NCBI GenBank assembly: GCA_902776455.1
Contig: CACYQI010000013.1
Span: forward strand, 1 to 55,689
Reading direction: 5' to 3'
Length of the DNA stretch: 55,689 nt
Source of the DNA: an uncultured Bacteroidales bacterium
Lineage (GTDB): Bacteria; Bacteroidota; Bacteroidia; Bacteroidales; Bacteroidaceae
The notes beneath the pieces are model-generated. The model ran no database searches. It saw only the letters and a list, made by a program, of their open reading frames with translations, and was not told the DNA's origin. The translations under genes were made by a program, and so were the position numbers. Of this stretch, positions 40,176 to 50,559 are shown in pieces. Each line of letters opens with the position of its first letter. The stretch's first letter is position 1.

Positions 40176-40907
40176 TTACTTATTGACGAGGAAGATGGCA
40201 GGGACTTTGCTGAAGTCAGTTCCTCCGGGGCATTTCGCGGGAAGCCCCCTCTTTTTCCATTCCGATATGGTAAGGGTGCGGATGAACTCGTCGGCGGTGG
40301 TGATGCCGGCTGCGATGCAGAGGCGTGTCTGCGGACGCAGAGCGGTCAGCAACGACTCAAACATCTTCTGGTTGCGATAGGGTGTTTCGATGAAGAGTTG
40401 TGTCTGTCCTTCGGTCCAAGCCCTCGTTTCGAGTGCTTTCAGGCGCCTTGCGCGGTCGGCCGCATCGACGGGCAGGTAGCCGTTGAAGGCAAAGCTCTGT
40501 CCGCCGAGGCCGCTGCTCATCACGGCCATAATCATGCTGTTCGGCCCTACGAGCGGCACGACGGGCAACCCTTCTCGCTGTGCTATGGCAACGATGTCGG
40601 CTCCCGGGTCGGCAACGGCTGGGCAGCCGGCTTCGCTGATGACGCCTATGGGTTTGCCTTCGCGAAGAGGCTGCAAGAATGAGCTGAACTGCTTTTCGTC
40701 GGCATGTTTCCCCATCTCGAAGAACGTGCTGTCGTCGATGGGAAACTGTCGGTCTGCTTGTCGGAGGAAGCGACGGGCAGAACGGATGTTCTCGACGATG
40801 AAGTGGCGAATGCCCATGACAACGTCGTGATTGTACGCAGGCAACACGCGGTCCACGGGCGTCTCGCCCAACGTGACGGGGATGAGGTATAAGGCTGGCT
40901 CCATCAT
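40176..40907 (-). CDS. SAM-dependent methyltransferase, RsmI/tetrapyrrole-methylase family
   Basis: The 243-residue protein (start at MMEPALYLIPVTLG; an ATG three codons upstream is possible) shows the RsmI-like fold: GKPIGVISEAGCPAVADPGADIVA, VVPLVGPNSMIMAVMSSGL, FAFNGYLPVD and TQLFIETPYRNQKM. These are the motifs of the 16S rRNA 2'-O-methyltransferase family; the N-terminus is shorter and altered compared with classic RsmI (about 280 residues), as in the paralogous group of Bacteroidota. Its target is likely rRNA but not proven. It is transcribed leftward, downstream of a 132-bp tandem repeat block. Confidence 0.85.
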   Translation of the reverse strand: MMEPALYLIPVTLGETPVDRVLPAYNHDVVMGIRHFIVENIRSARRFLRQADRQFPIDDSTFFEMGKHADEKQFSSFLQPLREGKPIGVISEAGCPAVADPGADIVAIAQREGLPVVPLVGPNSMIMAVMSSGLGGQSFAFNGYLPVDAADRARRLKALETRAWTEGQTQLFIETPYRNQKMFESLLTALRPQTRLCIAAGITTADEFIRTLTISEWKKRGLPAKCPGGTDFSKVPAIFLVNK

Positions 40908-40911
40908 TTTA

Positions 40912-41805
40912 ACCACAGATTACTTAACAACTAAAGATTTCACTTACCACAAAATATAAAGAACCACGGATTCAGCAGATTGAACAGATTTATTTCCACA
41001 ACGGATTAAAACGGATTTAACGGAGAACATCGAAAACCATGAGTCGCACAAATAATTATGAACTATGAATTATGAATTATGAATTGAATATGAACCACAG
41101 ATTCAGCAGATTGAACTGATTTTTATTCCACAACGGATTAAAACGGATTTAACGGAGAACATCGAAAACCATGAGTCGCAGAAATAATTATGAACTATGA
41201 ATTATGAATTATGACTTGAATATGAACCACGGATTAAGCAGACTGAACTGATTTTTATTCTACAACGGATTAAAACGGATTTAACGGAGAACATCGAAAA
41301 CCATGAGTCGCAGAAATAATTATGAACTATGAATTATGAATTATGAATTGAATGAAGACCACAGACTAAGCAGATTGAACTGATTTTTATTCCACAACGG
41401 ATTAAAACGGATTTAACGGAGAACATCGGAAACCATGAGTCGCAGAAATAATTATAAACTATGAATTATGAATTATGAATTGAATGAAGACCACAGATTA
41501 AGCAGACTGAACTGATTTTTATTCTACAACGGATTAAAATGGATTTAACGGAGAACATCGGAAACCATGAGTCGCAGAAATAATTATGAACTATGAATTA
41601 TGAATTATGAATTGAATGAAGACCACGGATTCAGCAGATTGAACAGATTTATTTCTACAACGGATTAAAACGGATTTAACGGATTGAAGGGATTAAAATG
41701 TAACTTTGACAGGCGAACGTGCCATTCGGGGTTAGAAATCAATCCGTTGAATCCGCTTTCATCCGTTGTATAGAAAATCTGTTTAATCAGCTGAATCTGT
41801 GGTTT
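40912..41805. repeat. Tandem array of ~132-bp units between rsmI and hisS
   Basis: Six direct units start near 40961, 41092, 41224, 41356, 41488 and 41620. Each reads ACCACRGATTCAGCAGATTG, then CAACGGATTAAAACGG, GAGAACATCGAAAACCATGA and ATTATGAACTATGAATTATG, with few differences between units. Partial units occur on both sides and lone copies at 7510-7625 and 10683-10771. No gene. The last unit ends TAACTTTGAC, as does the lone copy near queF. Confidence 0.9.
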
Positions 41806-41812
41806 CGCTTCA

Positions 41813-43219
41813 TCACATTCTGCTTAATATCTCGTTGGGCGAGAGCAGCTGCTGTTCGCCGGTCGTCATGTTCTTGAGCATGACTTTCCCTTCTGCCATT
41901 TCGGTCTCGCCCGTCATGACAACGAAGGGGATGCCTTTCTGGTTGGCGTACTGCATCTGCTTCTTCATCTTGCTGGCCTCGGGATATATTTCACATCGGA
42001 TGCCTTGGCTGCGCAGTCCGGCTATGATGGGCAGCGAGTAGGCTGTCTCCTTCTCGCCGAAGTTGATGAAGAGCACTTGCGTAGCCGTCGTGACGGCTTC
42101 GGGATAGAGGTTGAGCTGGTTGAGAACATCGTAGATGCGGTCAGCTCCGAAGCTGATTCCTACTCCGCTCAGGCCCGGCATACCAAAGATGCCAGTCAGG
42201 TTGTCGTAGCGGCCGCCGCCCGTGATGCTGCCTATCTCCACGTCGAGAGCCTTGACCTCGAAGATGCAACCCGTGTAGTAGTTGAGGCCACGGGCAAGAG
42301 TCAAGTCGAGTTCGAGAGGATTGGTCAGGGAAATCGGGCTGTCCGAGTTGCGCTGAGCATTCTGAGTATTCTGATTATTCAGAGCGTTCAGAGCTTTCAG
42401 CACATACGCTACTTCGTCGATGCCCTTCTGCCCTATCTCGCTGCCAGCCAAGGTCTCGCGCATGGTCTGGAGCTTCTCTTCGTTCGTCCCGCTGAGGTTG
42501 ATGATGGGTTGCAGCTTGCCGATGGCCTCCTCGCTGATGCCGTCCTGGCGCAACTCCTCGTTGACGGCATCGAGGCCTATCTTGTCGAGTTTGTCGATGG
42601 CTACCGTGATGTCAACTATCTTGTCGGCCTCTCCAATCATTTCGGCAATGCCGGAGAGAATCTTGCGGTTGTTTATCTTGATGCATACACGGATGCCGAA
42701 GCGACGGAACACCTCGTCGATGATTTGCATCAACTCTACTTCGCAGAGCAACGAGTCGCTGCCTACGACGTCGGCATCGCACTGGTAGAACTCGCGGTAG
42801 CGCCCTTTCTGCGGACGGTCGGCACGCCATACGGGCTGAATCTGATAGCGACGGAACGGCAGAGCCAGTTCCTCTCTGTGCTGCACGACATAGCGGGCGA
42901 AGGGGACAGTAAGGTCGTAGCGCAATCCCTTCTCGCAAAGCTGAGCCGCAAGATGCCCCGTTGCGCCGGCAGAAAGCTCGTCGGGCGAAATGCCGCGCAA
43001 GAAGTCGCCGCTGTTCAGTATCTTGAAGAGCAGCTTGTCGCCCTCTTCGCCGTACTTGCCCATGAGGGTAGAGAGATTCTCCATGGCAGGCGTCTCTATC
43101 TGCTGGAAGCCATAGAGGGAATAGACTTCGCGAATGGTGTTGAAGATGTAGTTACGGCGCGACATCTCCTGCGGACCGAAGTCGCGTGTGCCTTTGGGTA
43201 TGCTTGGTTTCTGTGCCAT
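41813..43219 (-). CDS. hisS: Histidyl-tRNA synthetase
   Basis: The 468-residue protein starts [20 protein letters not shown], the class II synthetase opening. It has motif 2 ([20 protein letters not shown] with [10 protein letters not shown]), the histidine-specific [15 protein letters not shown] and [10 protein letters not shown], and motif 3 ([15 protein letters not shown]). A short low-complexity insert, [20 protein letters not shown], lies between AYVLK and [11 protein letters not shown] and is encoded by ATTCTGAGTATTCTGATTAT-type words, likely a repeat insertion. A TACCTTTG box lies upstream on the minus strand. Confidence 0.96.
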   Translation of the reverse strand: MAQKPSIPKGTRDFGPQEMSRRNYIFNTIREVYSLYGFQQIETPAMENLSTLMGKYGEEGDKLLFKILNSGDFLRGISPDELSAGATGHLAAQLCEKGLRYDLTVPFARYVVQHREELALPFRRYQIQPVWRADRPQKGRYREFYQCDADVVGSDSLLCEVELMQIIDEVFRRFGIRVCIKINNRKILSGIAEMIGEADKIVDITVAIDKLDKIGLDAVNEELRQDGISEEAIGKLQPIINLSGTNEEKLQTMRETLAGSEIGQKGIDEVAYVLKALNALNNQNTQNAQRNSDSPISLTNPLELDLTLARGLNYYTGCIFEVKALDVEIGSITGGGRYDNLTGIFGMPGLSGVGISFGADRIYDVLNQLNLYPEAVTTATQVLFINFGEKETAYSLPIIAGLRSQGIRCEIYPEASKMKKQMQYANQKGIPFVVMTGETEMAEGKVMLKNMTTGEQQLLSPNEILSRM

Positions 43220-43249
43220 ATACAAAAATAAATGTTTCAATTGCGGTTG

Positions 43250-43257
43250 CAAAGGTA
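43250..43257 (-). promoter_or_regulatory. Candidate -7 box for hisS
   Basis: Minus-strand TACCTTTG, 31 bases upstream of the start. The -33 is not clear. The divergent ligA promoter lies about 60 bp away. Confidence 0.55.
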
Positions 43258-43317
43258 TATAAAATTCTTGGATAATTGCGTCGATTGCAGAAAAAATGTC
43301 AGTATATAGCACGCTGT

Positions 43318-43349
43318 CTTGCTTCTTTCCTTTTTTTTTTCTATTTTTG
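43318..43349 (+). promoter_or_regulatory. Candidate promoter for ligA
   Basis: CTTG (43318-43321), a 20-bp T-rich spacer, and TATTTTTG (43342-43349), 29 bases before the ATG. Confidence 0.5.
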
Positions 43350-43360
43350 CAGAGGAATAA

Positions 43361-45618
<2,258 letters not shown>

Positions 45619-45654
45619 GAATGAGGGAGAGGAACACGCTCCGTGCTTCGTCCC

Positions 45655-46962
45655 TCACTCCCCGTAGAAGGCTCGGAAGGCTTCGATGCAATAGAGGTGG
45701 TCGGCGACGGCAGCTGTCTCGCGGCAACTATGCATGGCGAGGAGGGGATTGCCCATATCGACGCCTCTGACGGGCAGCGAGGAGGCGAGGATGTTGCCGA
45801 GGGTGCTGCCACCGGCTACGTCGCTGTGGTTCACGAAGCGCTGGCACGGAACGCCGGCCTTCTCGCAGAGACCGGCGAAGACGGCTGCTGAGACAGCATC
45901 GCTGGCATACTTCTGGGCTGCATTGAACTTGATGACCGGCCCTCCGCCCAGTACGGGATGGTTCGTCGGGTCGTACTTCTCGCTGTAATTCGGGTGCCAA
46001 GCGTGGGCATTGTCGGCAGAGACCATGAAGGCTTGCTCCACGCTTCGATGGAAGTCCTCGGCCGTGCCGCCTTGTGCCAGAACGATGCGTTCAATGAGAC
46101 TGGCCAGGAAGGGACTGCCTGCTCCCTGTTTCGTTTGCGAACCTGTCTCTTCGTTGTCGAAGATGGCAAGCACTTGCGTCACTCTCGGCGTCCCTTCTCC
46201 GCTTTGCAACAGAGCCTGCAGTCCGGCATGAACCATGCTGAGGTCGTCGAGTCGTCCGCTGGAAATGAACTCGTTGTGAATGCCGAAGGTGCAGGCAGGC
46301 GTTGCGTCGGCCAAGTAGAGGTCGAAGTCGAGGATGTCTTCCTTAGCTACCTTCAATTCATTGCAAATCAGGTTGACAAGGAGGTTTCCTTTCTCCAGTT
46401 CGTCGTTGACGATGCCGAGGATGGGGAGCATGTCCTTTTGCTTGCTGAGCTTAACGCCGTCGTTCACCTGTCGGTTGAAGTGGATGGCGAGGTTGCTGAT
46501 CTGCAAGAGGGGCCGCCGGACATGCAGGAGCAGGGTCTGCGGGTGCATGATGTCGGAGGTACGGACTATGACGCGTCCGGCTACGGTGAGCGGGCGGTCG
46601 AACCATGTGCTGAGGATGGGACCGCCATAGACTTCGGTGTTGAGGCGGACGATGCCGCCCTCGCCGTTCATCTCCGCATGGGGTTTGATGCGGAAGGTCG
46701 GTGAGTCGCAATGGGCACAGATGACATGGAAGCCCGCTTCACCCAATGGTTGTGAACCAATGCGGAATGCATAGACGGAGGAGTCGTTCTTCGTCAGGAA
46801 GAATTGCTTGCCGGGCTTCACTCCTACGAGCTTGTCGGCAGCGTTGAGATGCTCGAAGCCTGCCTCGCTGAGTTGCTGGCAGATGGTCCTTACAGCCAAG
46901 AAGTTCACGGGCGAACTGTCGAGGAATTGAAGAAGGGATGTTATACAATTATTCATAGTCAT
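45655..46962 (-). CDS. M18-family aminopeptidase
   Basis: The 435-residue protein starts MTMNNCITSLLQFLDSSPVN. M18 metal ligands and motifs: FHVICAHCDSPTFRIKPH (His-x-Asp), FDNEETGSQTKQGAGSPFL (EE), MVSADNAHAWHPNYSEKYDP and GLCEKAGVPCQRFVNHSDVA with GGSTLGNIL. It removes N-terminal, often acidic, residues from peptides in the cytosol using two metal ions. The start is followed by a CCATTGAACATTGACC-type repeat leader (46974-47008). Confidence 0.94.
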   Translation of the reverse strand: MTMNNCITSLLQFLDSSPVNFLAVRTICQQLSEAGFEHLNAADKLVGVKPGKQFFLTKNDSSVYAFRIGSQPLGEAGFHVICAHCDSPTFRIKPHAEMNGEGGIVRLNTEVYGGPILSTWFDRPLTVAGRVIVRTSDIMHPQTLLLHVRRPLLQISNLAIHFNRQVNDGVKLSKQKDMLPILGIVNDELEKGNLLVNLICNELKVAKEDILDFDLYLADATPACTFGIHNEFISSGRLDDLSMVHAGLQALLQSGEGTPRVTQVLAIFDNEETGSQTKQGAGSPFLASLIERIVLAQGGTAEDFHRSVEQAFMVSADNAHAWHPNYSEKYDPTNHPVLGGGPVIKFNAAQKYASDAVSAAVFAGLCEKAGVPCQRFVNHSDVAGGSTLGNILASSLPVRGVDMGNPLLAMHSCRETAAVADHLYCIEAFRAFYGE

Positions 46963-46973
46963 TCGTTTTATAG

Positions 46974-47113
46974 ACCATTGAACATTGACCATTGAACATT
47001 GACCATTATGGCTACGCCCAAAGAAGCATATAGACCCGCACCATCACTCCCTTAAAAGGAGGGGGAATAAATGGTAAATGGTAAATGAATAAATGGTAAA
47101 TGTAAGATGGTCA
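46974..47113. repeat. CCATTGAACATTGA and AAATGGTAAATG repeats between pfkA and the aminopeptidase
   Basis: Upstream of the aminopeptidase lie two to three ACCATTGAACATTG units; nearer pfkA are AAATGGTAAATGGTAAATGA words. The first family also occurs in frame in the PD40 gene (49020-49165), the second at 226-253 and 50463-50554. Confidence 0.65.
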
Positions 47114-47117
47114 ATGG

Positions 47118-48095
47118 TTAGATACTCAGCTCGTTGAGCACCGTGATGAGACGTTTGTCGAAGCGTTTGTCGGTGCGGATGCACTCGCTGAAGGGGACAT
47201 AGACCACTTCGTTGTTGCGGATGCCGACCATGACGTTCCGCTGTCCCTGCTTGATGGCTTCGATGGCTCCTGCACCGGTGCAGCTGGCCAGGATGCGGTC
47301 GTGGGCCGACGGACTGCCGCCGCGCTGCAAGTGGCCAAGTATGGAGACGCGCACGTCAAACTCCGGGAACTCCTTCTTCACGCGGTCGGCATAGTAGAGG
47401 GCACCGCATTTGGGGCTTTCGCTCACGATGACGATGCACGACTTCTTCGACTTGCGAATGCCGCGCCCCATGAACTGAGCGAGCTGATCGACGTCGGTTG
47501 TCTCCTCGGGCACAATGGCTGCTTCAGCTCCGCAGGCAATAGCGCAGTTCTGTGCCAAGAAGCCAGCATCGCGCCCCATCACTTCGACGAAGAAGATGCG
47601 CTCGTGCGAGTTGGCCGTATCGCGTATGCGGTCCACGCATTCCATGATGGTGTTCATGGTCGTGTCGTAGCCGATGGTCGCGTCGGTACCGTAGAGGTCG
47701 TTGTCGATTGTGCCGGGGAGTCCGATAACTGGGAAGTCAAATTCCATGCCGAAGTCGCGGGCACCGGTCAGCGAGCCATTGCCGCCAATGACGACGAGGG
47801 CGTCGATGCCTACGCGCTGACACGTTTCGAAGGCCTTTTGCCTGCCTTCGGGAGTCGTGAACTCCTTGCAGCGGGCGGTCTTCAGGATGGTGCCGCCACG
47901 CGTGATGATGCCGCTCACGTCCTCGGTGGTGAAGGGTTTCACCTCGCCCTTGATGAGGCCTTCGTAGCCACGATAGACGCCCATGATGTTGAATCCATTA
48001 CTGATGCCAGCCCTCGTCACGGCACGGATGGCTGCGTTCATTCCCGGTGCATCCCCGCCGCTGGTGAGGATGCCGATGCATTGAATCTTTCCCAT
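47118..48095 (-). CDS. pfkA: ATP-dependent 6-phosphofructokinase
   Basis: The 325-residue protein begins [20 protein letters not shown] (ATP loop), then [27 protein letters not shown] (GGNGS replaces the common GGDGS), [19 protein letters not shown] (catalytic Asp) and [12 protein letters not shown]. It phosphorylates fructose-6-phosphate in glycolysis. The GGNGS change makes the phosphoryl donor (ATP or PPi) worth testing, though the size and TIDND motif fit the ATP-type group A. A -33/-7 pair lies upstream on the minus strand. Confidence 0.94.
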   Translation of the reverse strand: MGKIQCIGILTSGGDAPGMNAAIRAVTRAGISNGFNIMGVYRGYEGLIKGEVKPFTTEDVSGIITRGGTILKTARCKEFTTPEGRQKAFETCQRVGIDALVVIGGNGSLTGARDFGMEFDFPVIGLPGTIDNDLYGTDATIGYDTTMNTIMECVDRIRDTANSHERIFFVEVMGRDAGFLAQNCAIACGAEAAIVPEETTDVDQLAQFMGRGIRKSKKSCIVIVSESPKCGALYYADRVKKEFPEFDVRVSILGHLQRGGSPSAHDRILASCTGAGAIEAIKQGQRNVMVGIRNNEVVYVPFSECIRTDKRFDKRLITVLNELSI

Positions 48096-48123
48096 ACTTT
48101 ATTTATTTAAGTGCATTTCGTCT

Positions 48124-48155
48124 GCAAATTTACAAAGAAGCGAGCGAAAAACAAA
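48124..48155 (-). promoter_or_regulatory. Promoter for pfkA
   Basis: Minus-strand TTTG (48152-48155), 20-bp spacer, TAAATTTG (48124-48131), about 29 bases before the start codon. Confidence 0.6.
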
Positions 48156-48267
48156 ATGGAAACGCATTTTTCTTGCAGAACTTGGCGTTCTATTGTCGCT
48201 GGGCGTGACATTCTGACGCAAGTTATCTTGCCGAAAAATCACAACAGTATTTTTACTCTCCACGTGG

Positions 48268-48586
48268 AAGGAAAGCCGATGCCCCGTGGCATGTTTTTCA
48301 ATGCTCCGTGGAGAGTTGGCCAACTCTCCATGGAGTGTCGCCCGATACTCCACGTTGAATTTCCACTTTCTCCACGTTATTTTTCCTGCCATTCTTTGTT
48401 CCGTTTGTCGGCATGTCATGCCGACATGACACTTTCTTAACTCTGCTTCGCAAAACCCTCCCTTGCAACCCATTGATTATCAGCTGCAATTGAAAATAAG
48501 CCCATTTCCCGTCTTCGGTGGACCAAAGTGCCACAGAAGCAAAAAGAACGCCTTAGAACGCGACGAAATGCGAAAAGTTTTGACAG
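48268..48586 (+). repeat. Dispersed ~310-bp element with 32-bp palindrome, copy 2
   Basis: The palindrome at 48304-48335 differs from copy 1 by one base (CCATGGAG for CCACGGAG). The right part (CATTGATTATCAGC..., AATAAGCCCATTTCCC, GTGGACCAAAGTGCCAC, GCGAAAAGTTTTGACAG) matches copy 1 at 39862-40172 closely, while the centre differs (GGCATGTCATGCCGACATG here). Region 48096-48726 otherwise holds no clear gene. Confidence 0.8.
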
Positions 48587-48726
48587 ATATAGCTTATAAT
48601 GCCAACATTCAAGGATTGCGGGATTATGAATCCCTATACTCCTTGCGATTGGATTACAAACTCGACCGAACTGGAAACTTGTCCCTCGATTTAACTACAG
48701 TTTATGCTTGCGGAACTTGAGAACCG

Positions 48727-50343
48727 TTATTTGCCGTCCACCTTGATGGGTTCGGTGAGGGCTTTCTCGTAGAACTGTCGGGGCGTGATGCGGACAGGCT
48801 CCTTCATAAACTCCGGGCGACTCCAGCTACGCAGCAGCAGGCGGAAGTACTCGGGGTCTTCGGCAGGCACCTCGAAGGGCTTGTGGAGGCGGCCTTCGCG
48901 GTCGAAGTAGGAAATGAAGGTCCGTGTATAATTGCCATCGTCGCGGCGGCTCTCGAACATAACCCAGCGGTCGTTGGAGGAGAAAGAGGGATAGCTCTCG
49001 GGCAAAGGACTATTGATGGGCTGGACGTTGACCATCGAACATTGACCATTGAACATTGACCATTGAACATTGACCATTGAATCTCTGCCAGCTTCTTCTG
49101 AAGGGAAAGAGGAAATGGACTTGGAAGAATGGTCAATGGTCAATGGTGAATGGTCAATGGCTTCGAGGTCGAGCATCTTGATGTCGGCACTGGTGTGCCA
49201 AATATGGAAGAGTCCCCAAGGCCCTTCGGCAAAGAGGACGTAGCGTCCGTCCTGCGATATGCGTGGCTGGACGGCACTTCGGCCAAGGCTCACGGCATCG
49301 TAGATGAGTTCGGGCTGGCCGAAGGTCATGGTCGAAGCATCGAAGGAGAGGCGGTACAGATTGTACTGCAAGGTGCGATACTGCTGTAGGAGTTCCTCCG
49401 TGTCCTCGTATTTGTTCTTGTATTCGTAGTGTGCCGAGCAGTAGTAGAGCCACTTGCCGTCGGGACTCCAAGAGGGGAAAAGCTCCAACTCGGCCGAATC
49501 GTTGAGCACGGTCTGCACGCGGTTCTTCTTGATGTCGTAGATGATGATGTCGCTTGCCGACTCCATGACCTCGACCTTCGAAATGTCGCGGGTGTGGAAG
49601 GTCTGCATGGTGTGGTCGGTGCTGAAAGCGATGATGGGCAGCGAAGGATGCCAGGAGTTGTAGGCAGCTGCCGATATCATGCTCTCGTCCTTGAGGTCGA
49701 CGAAGAGAAGCTCGCCGTCGGAGACTATCATGGTGCCCGGGTGTTGGAGGCGCGTATGGAACATCATGTTGTCGGTCCGGTAGTTCTGATAGGAATGGCA
49801 GTTGATGCATTGGCCCTCCAAGCCTTTGGATATTTGCCGGTTATTGTAGATGTCGGTCTCCTCGAAGTTGGTGAGGTTGCGTTGCCTGATGGCAAGTTCG
49901 TCGAAGCCTACAAAGGTGGGCGGCAGCACGCGATAGGAGATGTAGGGGTCGATTTCGTCCTCTGCGACGTTGATAACGAAGGGTTTATAGCCAAACCACT
50001 TGCCATCTTTCCGCGTATAGACGCTGACCGAAAGGCTCTTCCCTTTGGCAGCAGCGAGCATCTCGTGCCATTCGTCCTCGTCTATCTGCACCTTGTTGTC
50101 CTTGCCCCCATAGATCTGTTCGCCGATGAGGGCTACGACGTCGTCCACGCTGTCAACCAGGAAGTTGAGCGGAGCAATGTTGGGCGGCACCGTCACACCC
50201 GTGTAGTCCGGCCAGATGCTTGGCTGAGCATCCAGTTGCGTGAAGTCGGAAGGCAGCGAAGGATGCTTTGAGCAAGCAACGAAGAGAAGGAGAATAAATG
50301 AAGAATGAAGAATGAAGAGTGAAGAATTTGCTACCGACCGCAT
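48727..50343 (-). CDS. PD40/TolB-like lipoprotein with a CxxCH heme motif
   Basis: The 538-residue protein starts MRSVANSSLFILHSSFILLL followed by FVAC, a lipoprotein signal; an earlier in-frame Met 34 codons upstream adds only repeat-encoded residues. A CINCH motif (Cys179, Cys182, His183) could bind one c-type heme. WDxPD-like PD40 beta-propeller repeats follow (FPSWSPDGKWLYYCSA, QPRISQDGRYVLFAEG, YPSFSSNDRWVMFESR). Around DHSPLTIDHS...NVQWSMFNGQCSMVNVQPIN a repeat family is translated in frame. With the DUF6057 membrane protein and porin upstream it forms an envelope gene set. Possible role: periplasmic redox or polymer-binding protein. Confidence 0.82.
   Translation of the reverse strand: MRSVANSSLFILHSSFILLLFVACSKHPSLPSDFTQLDAQPSIWPDYTGVTVPPNIAPLNFLVDSVDDVVALIGEQIYGGKDNKVQIDEDEWHEMLAAAKGKSLSVSVYTRKDGKWFGYKPFVINVAEDEIDPYISYRVLPPTFVGFDELAIRQRNLTNFEETDIYNNRQISKGLEGQCINCHSYQNYRTDNMMFHTRLQHPGTMIVSDGELLFVDLKDESMISAAAYNSWHPSLPIIAFSTDHTMQTFHTRDISKVEVMESASDIIIYDIKKNRVQTVLNDSAELELFPSWSPDGKWLYYCSAHYEYKNKYEDTEELLQQYRTLQYNLYRLSFDASTMTFGQPELIYDAVSLGRSAVQPRISQDGRYVLFAEGPWGLFHIWHTSADIKMLDLEAIDHSPLTIDHSSKSISSFPSEEAGRDSMVNVQWSMFNGQCSMVNVQPINSPLPESYPSFSSNDRWVMFESRRDDGNYTRTFISYFDREGRLHKPFEVPAEDPEYFRLLLRSWSRPEFMKEPVRITPRQFYEKALTEPIKVDGK
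49005..49165 (-). repeat. CCATTGAACATTGACC repeat captured in frame in the PD40 gene
   Basis: CATTGAACATTGACCATTGA words (49025-49080) and complementary CAATGGTCAATGG words (49132-49160) form a hairpin that is read through as coding sequence (MVNVQWSMFNGQCSMVNV; DHSPLTIDHS). Intergenic copies lie at 46974-47008. Confidence 0.8.
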
Positions 50344-50462
50344 AAGAATGAAGAGTGAAGAGTGAAGCTCCCCAAAGCTATCGTCCAGCCAACTTGTTGG
50401 CTTTACTTCCAGCGCGACAGCGCTTAACTTCCTTTTTAAATTCATTTATAACTTCCGAAACT

Positions 50463-50554
50463 TAAATGGTAAATGGCTAAATGGTAAATGGTAAATGGCT
50501 AAATGGTAAATGGTAAATGGTAAATGGCTAAATGGTAAATGGCTAAATGGTAAA
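50463..50554. repeat. AAATGGTAAATGGCTAAATGG tandem repeat
   Basis: About eleven TAAATGG units fill the gap between the DUF6057 and PD40 genes, preceded by the PD40 gene's repeat-encoded 5' end (GAAGAATGAAGAGTGAAGAG). Other members lie at 226-253 and 47067-47112. Confidence 0.8.
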
Positions 50555-50559
50555 TGAGA

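Noticed and set aside
40912-41805. CRISPR or coding tandem repeat in the 132-bp block
   Set aside because: The units are long direct copies without a short invariant repeat plus variable spacer, and all frames contain many stops.
48463-48720. 85-codon plus-strand frame beside the 310-bp element copy 2
   Set aside because: Most of its first half is the dispersed repeat; the matching frame is not kept in copy 1, so coding is unlikely.
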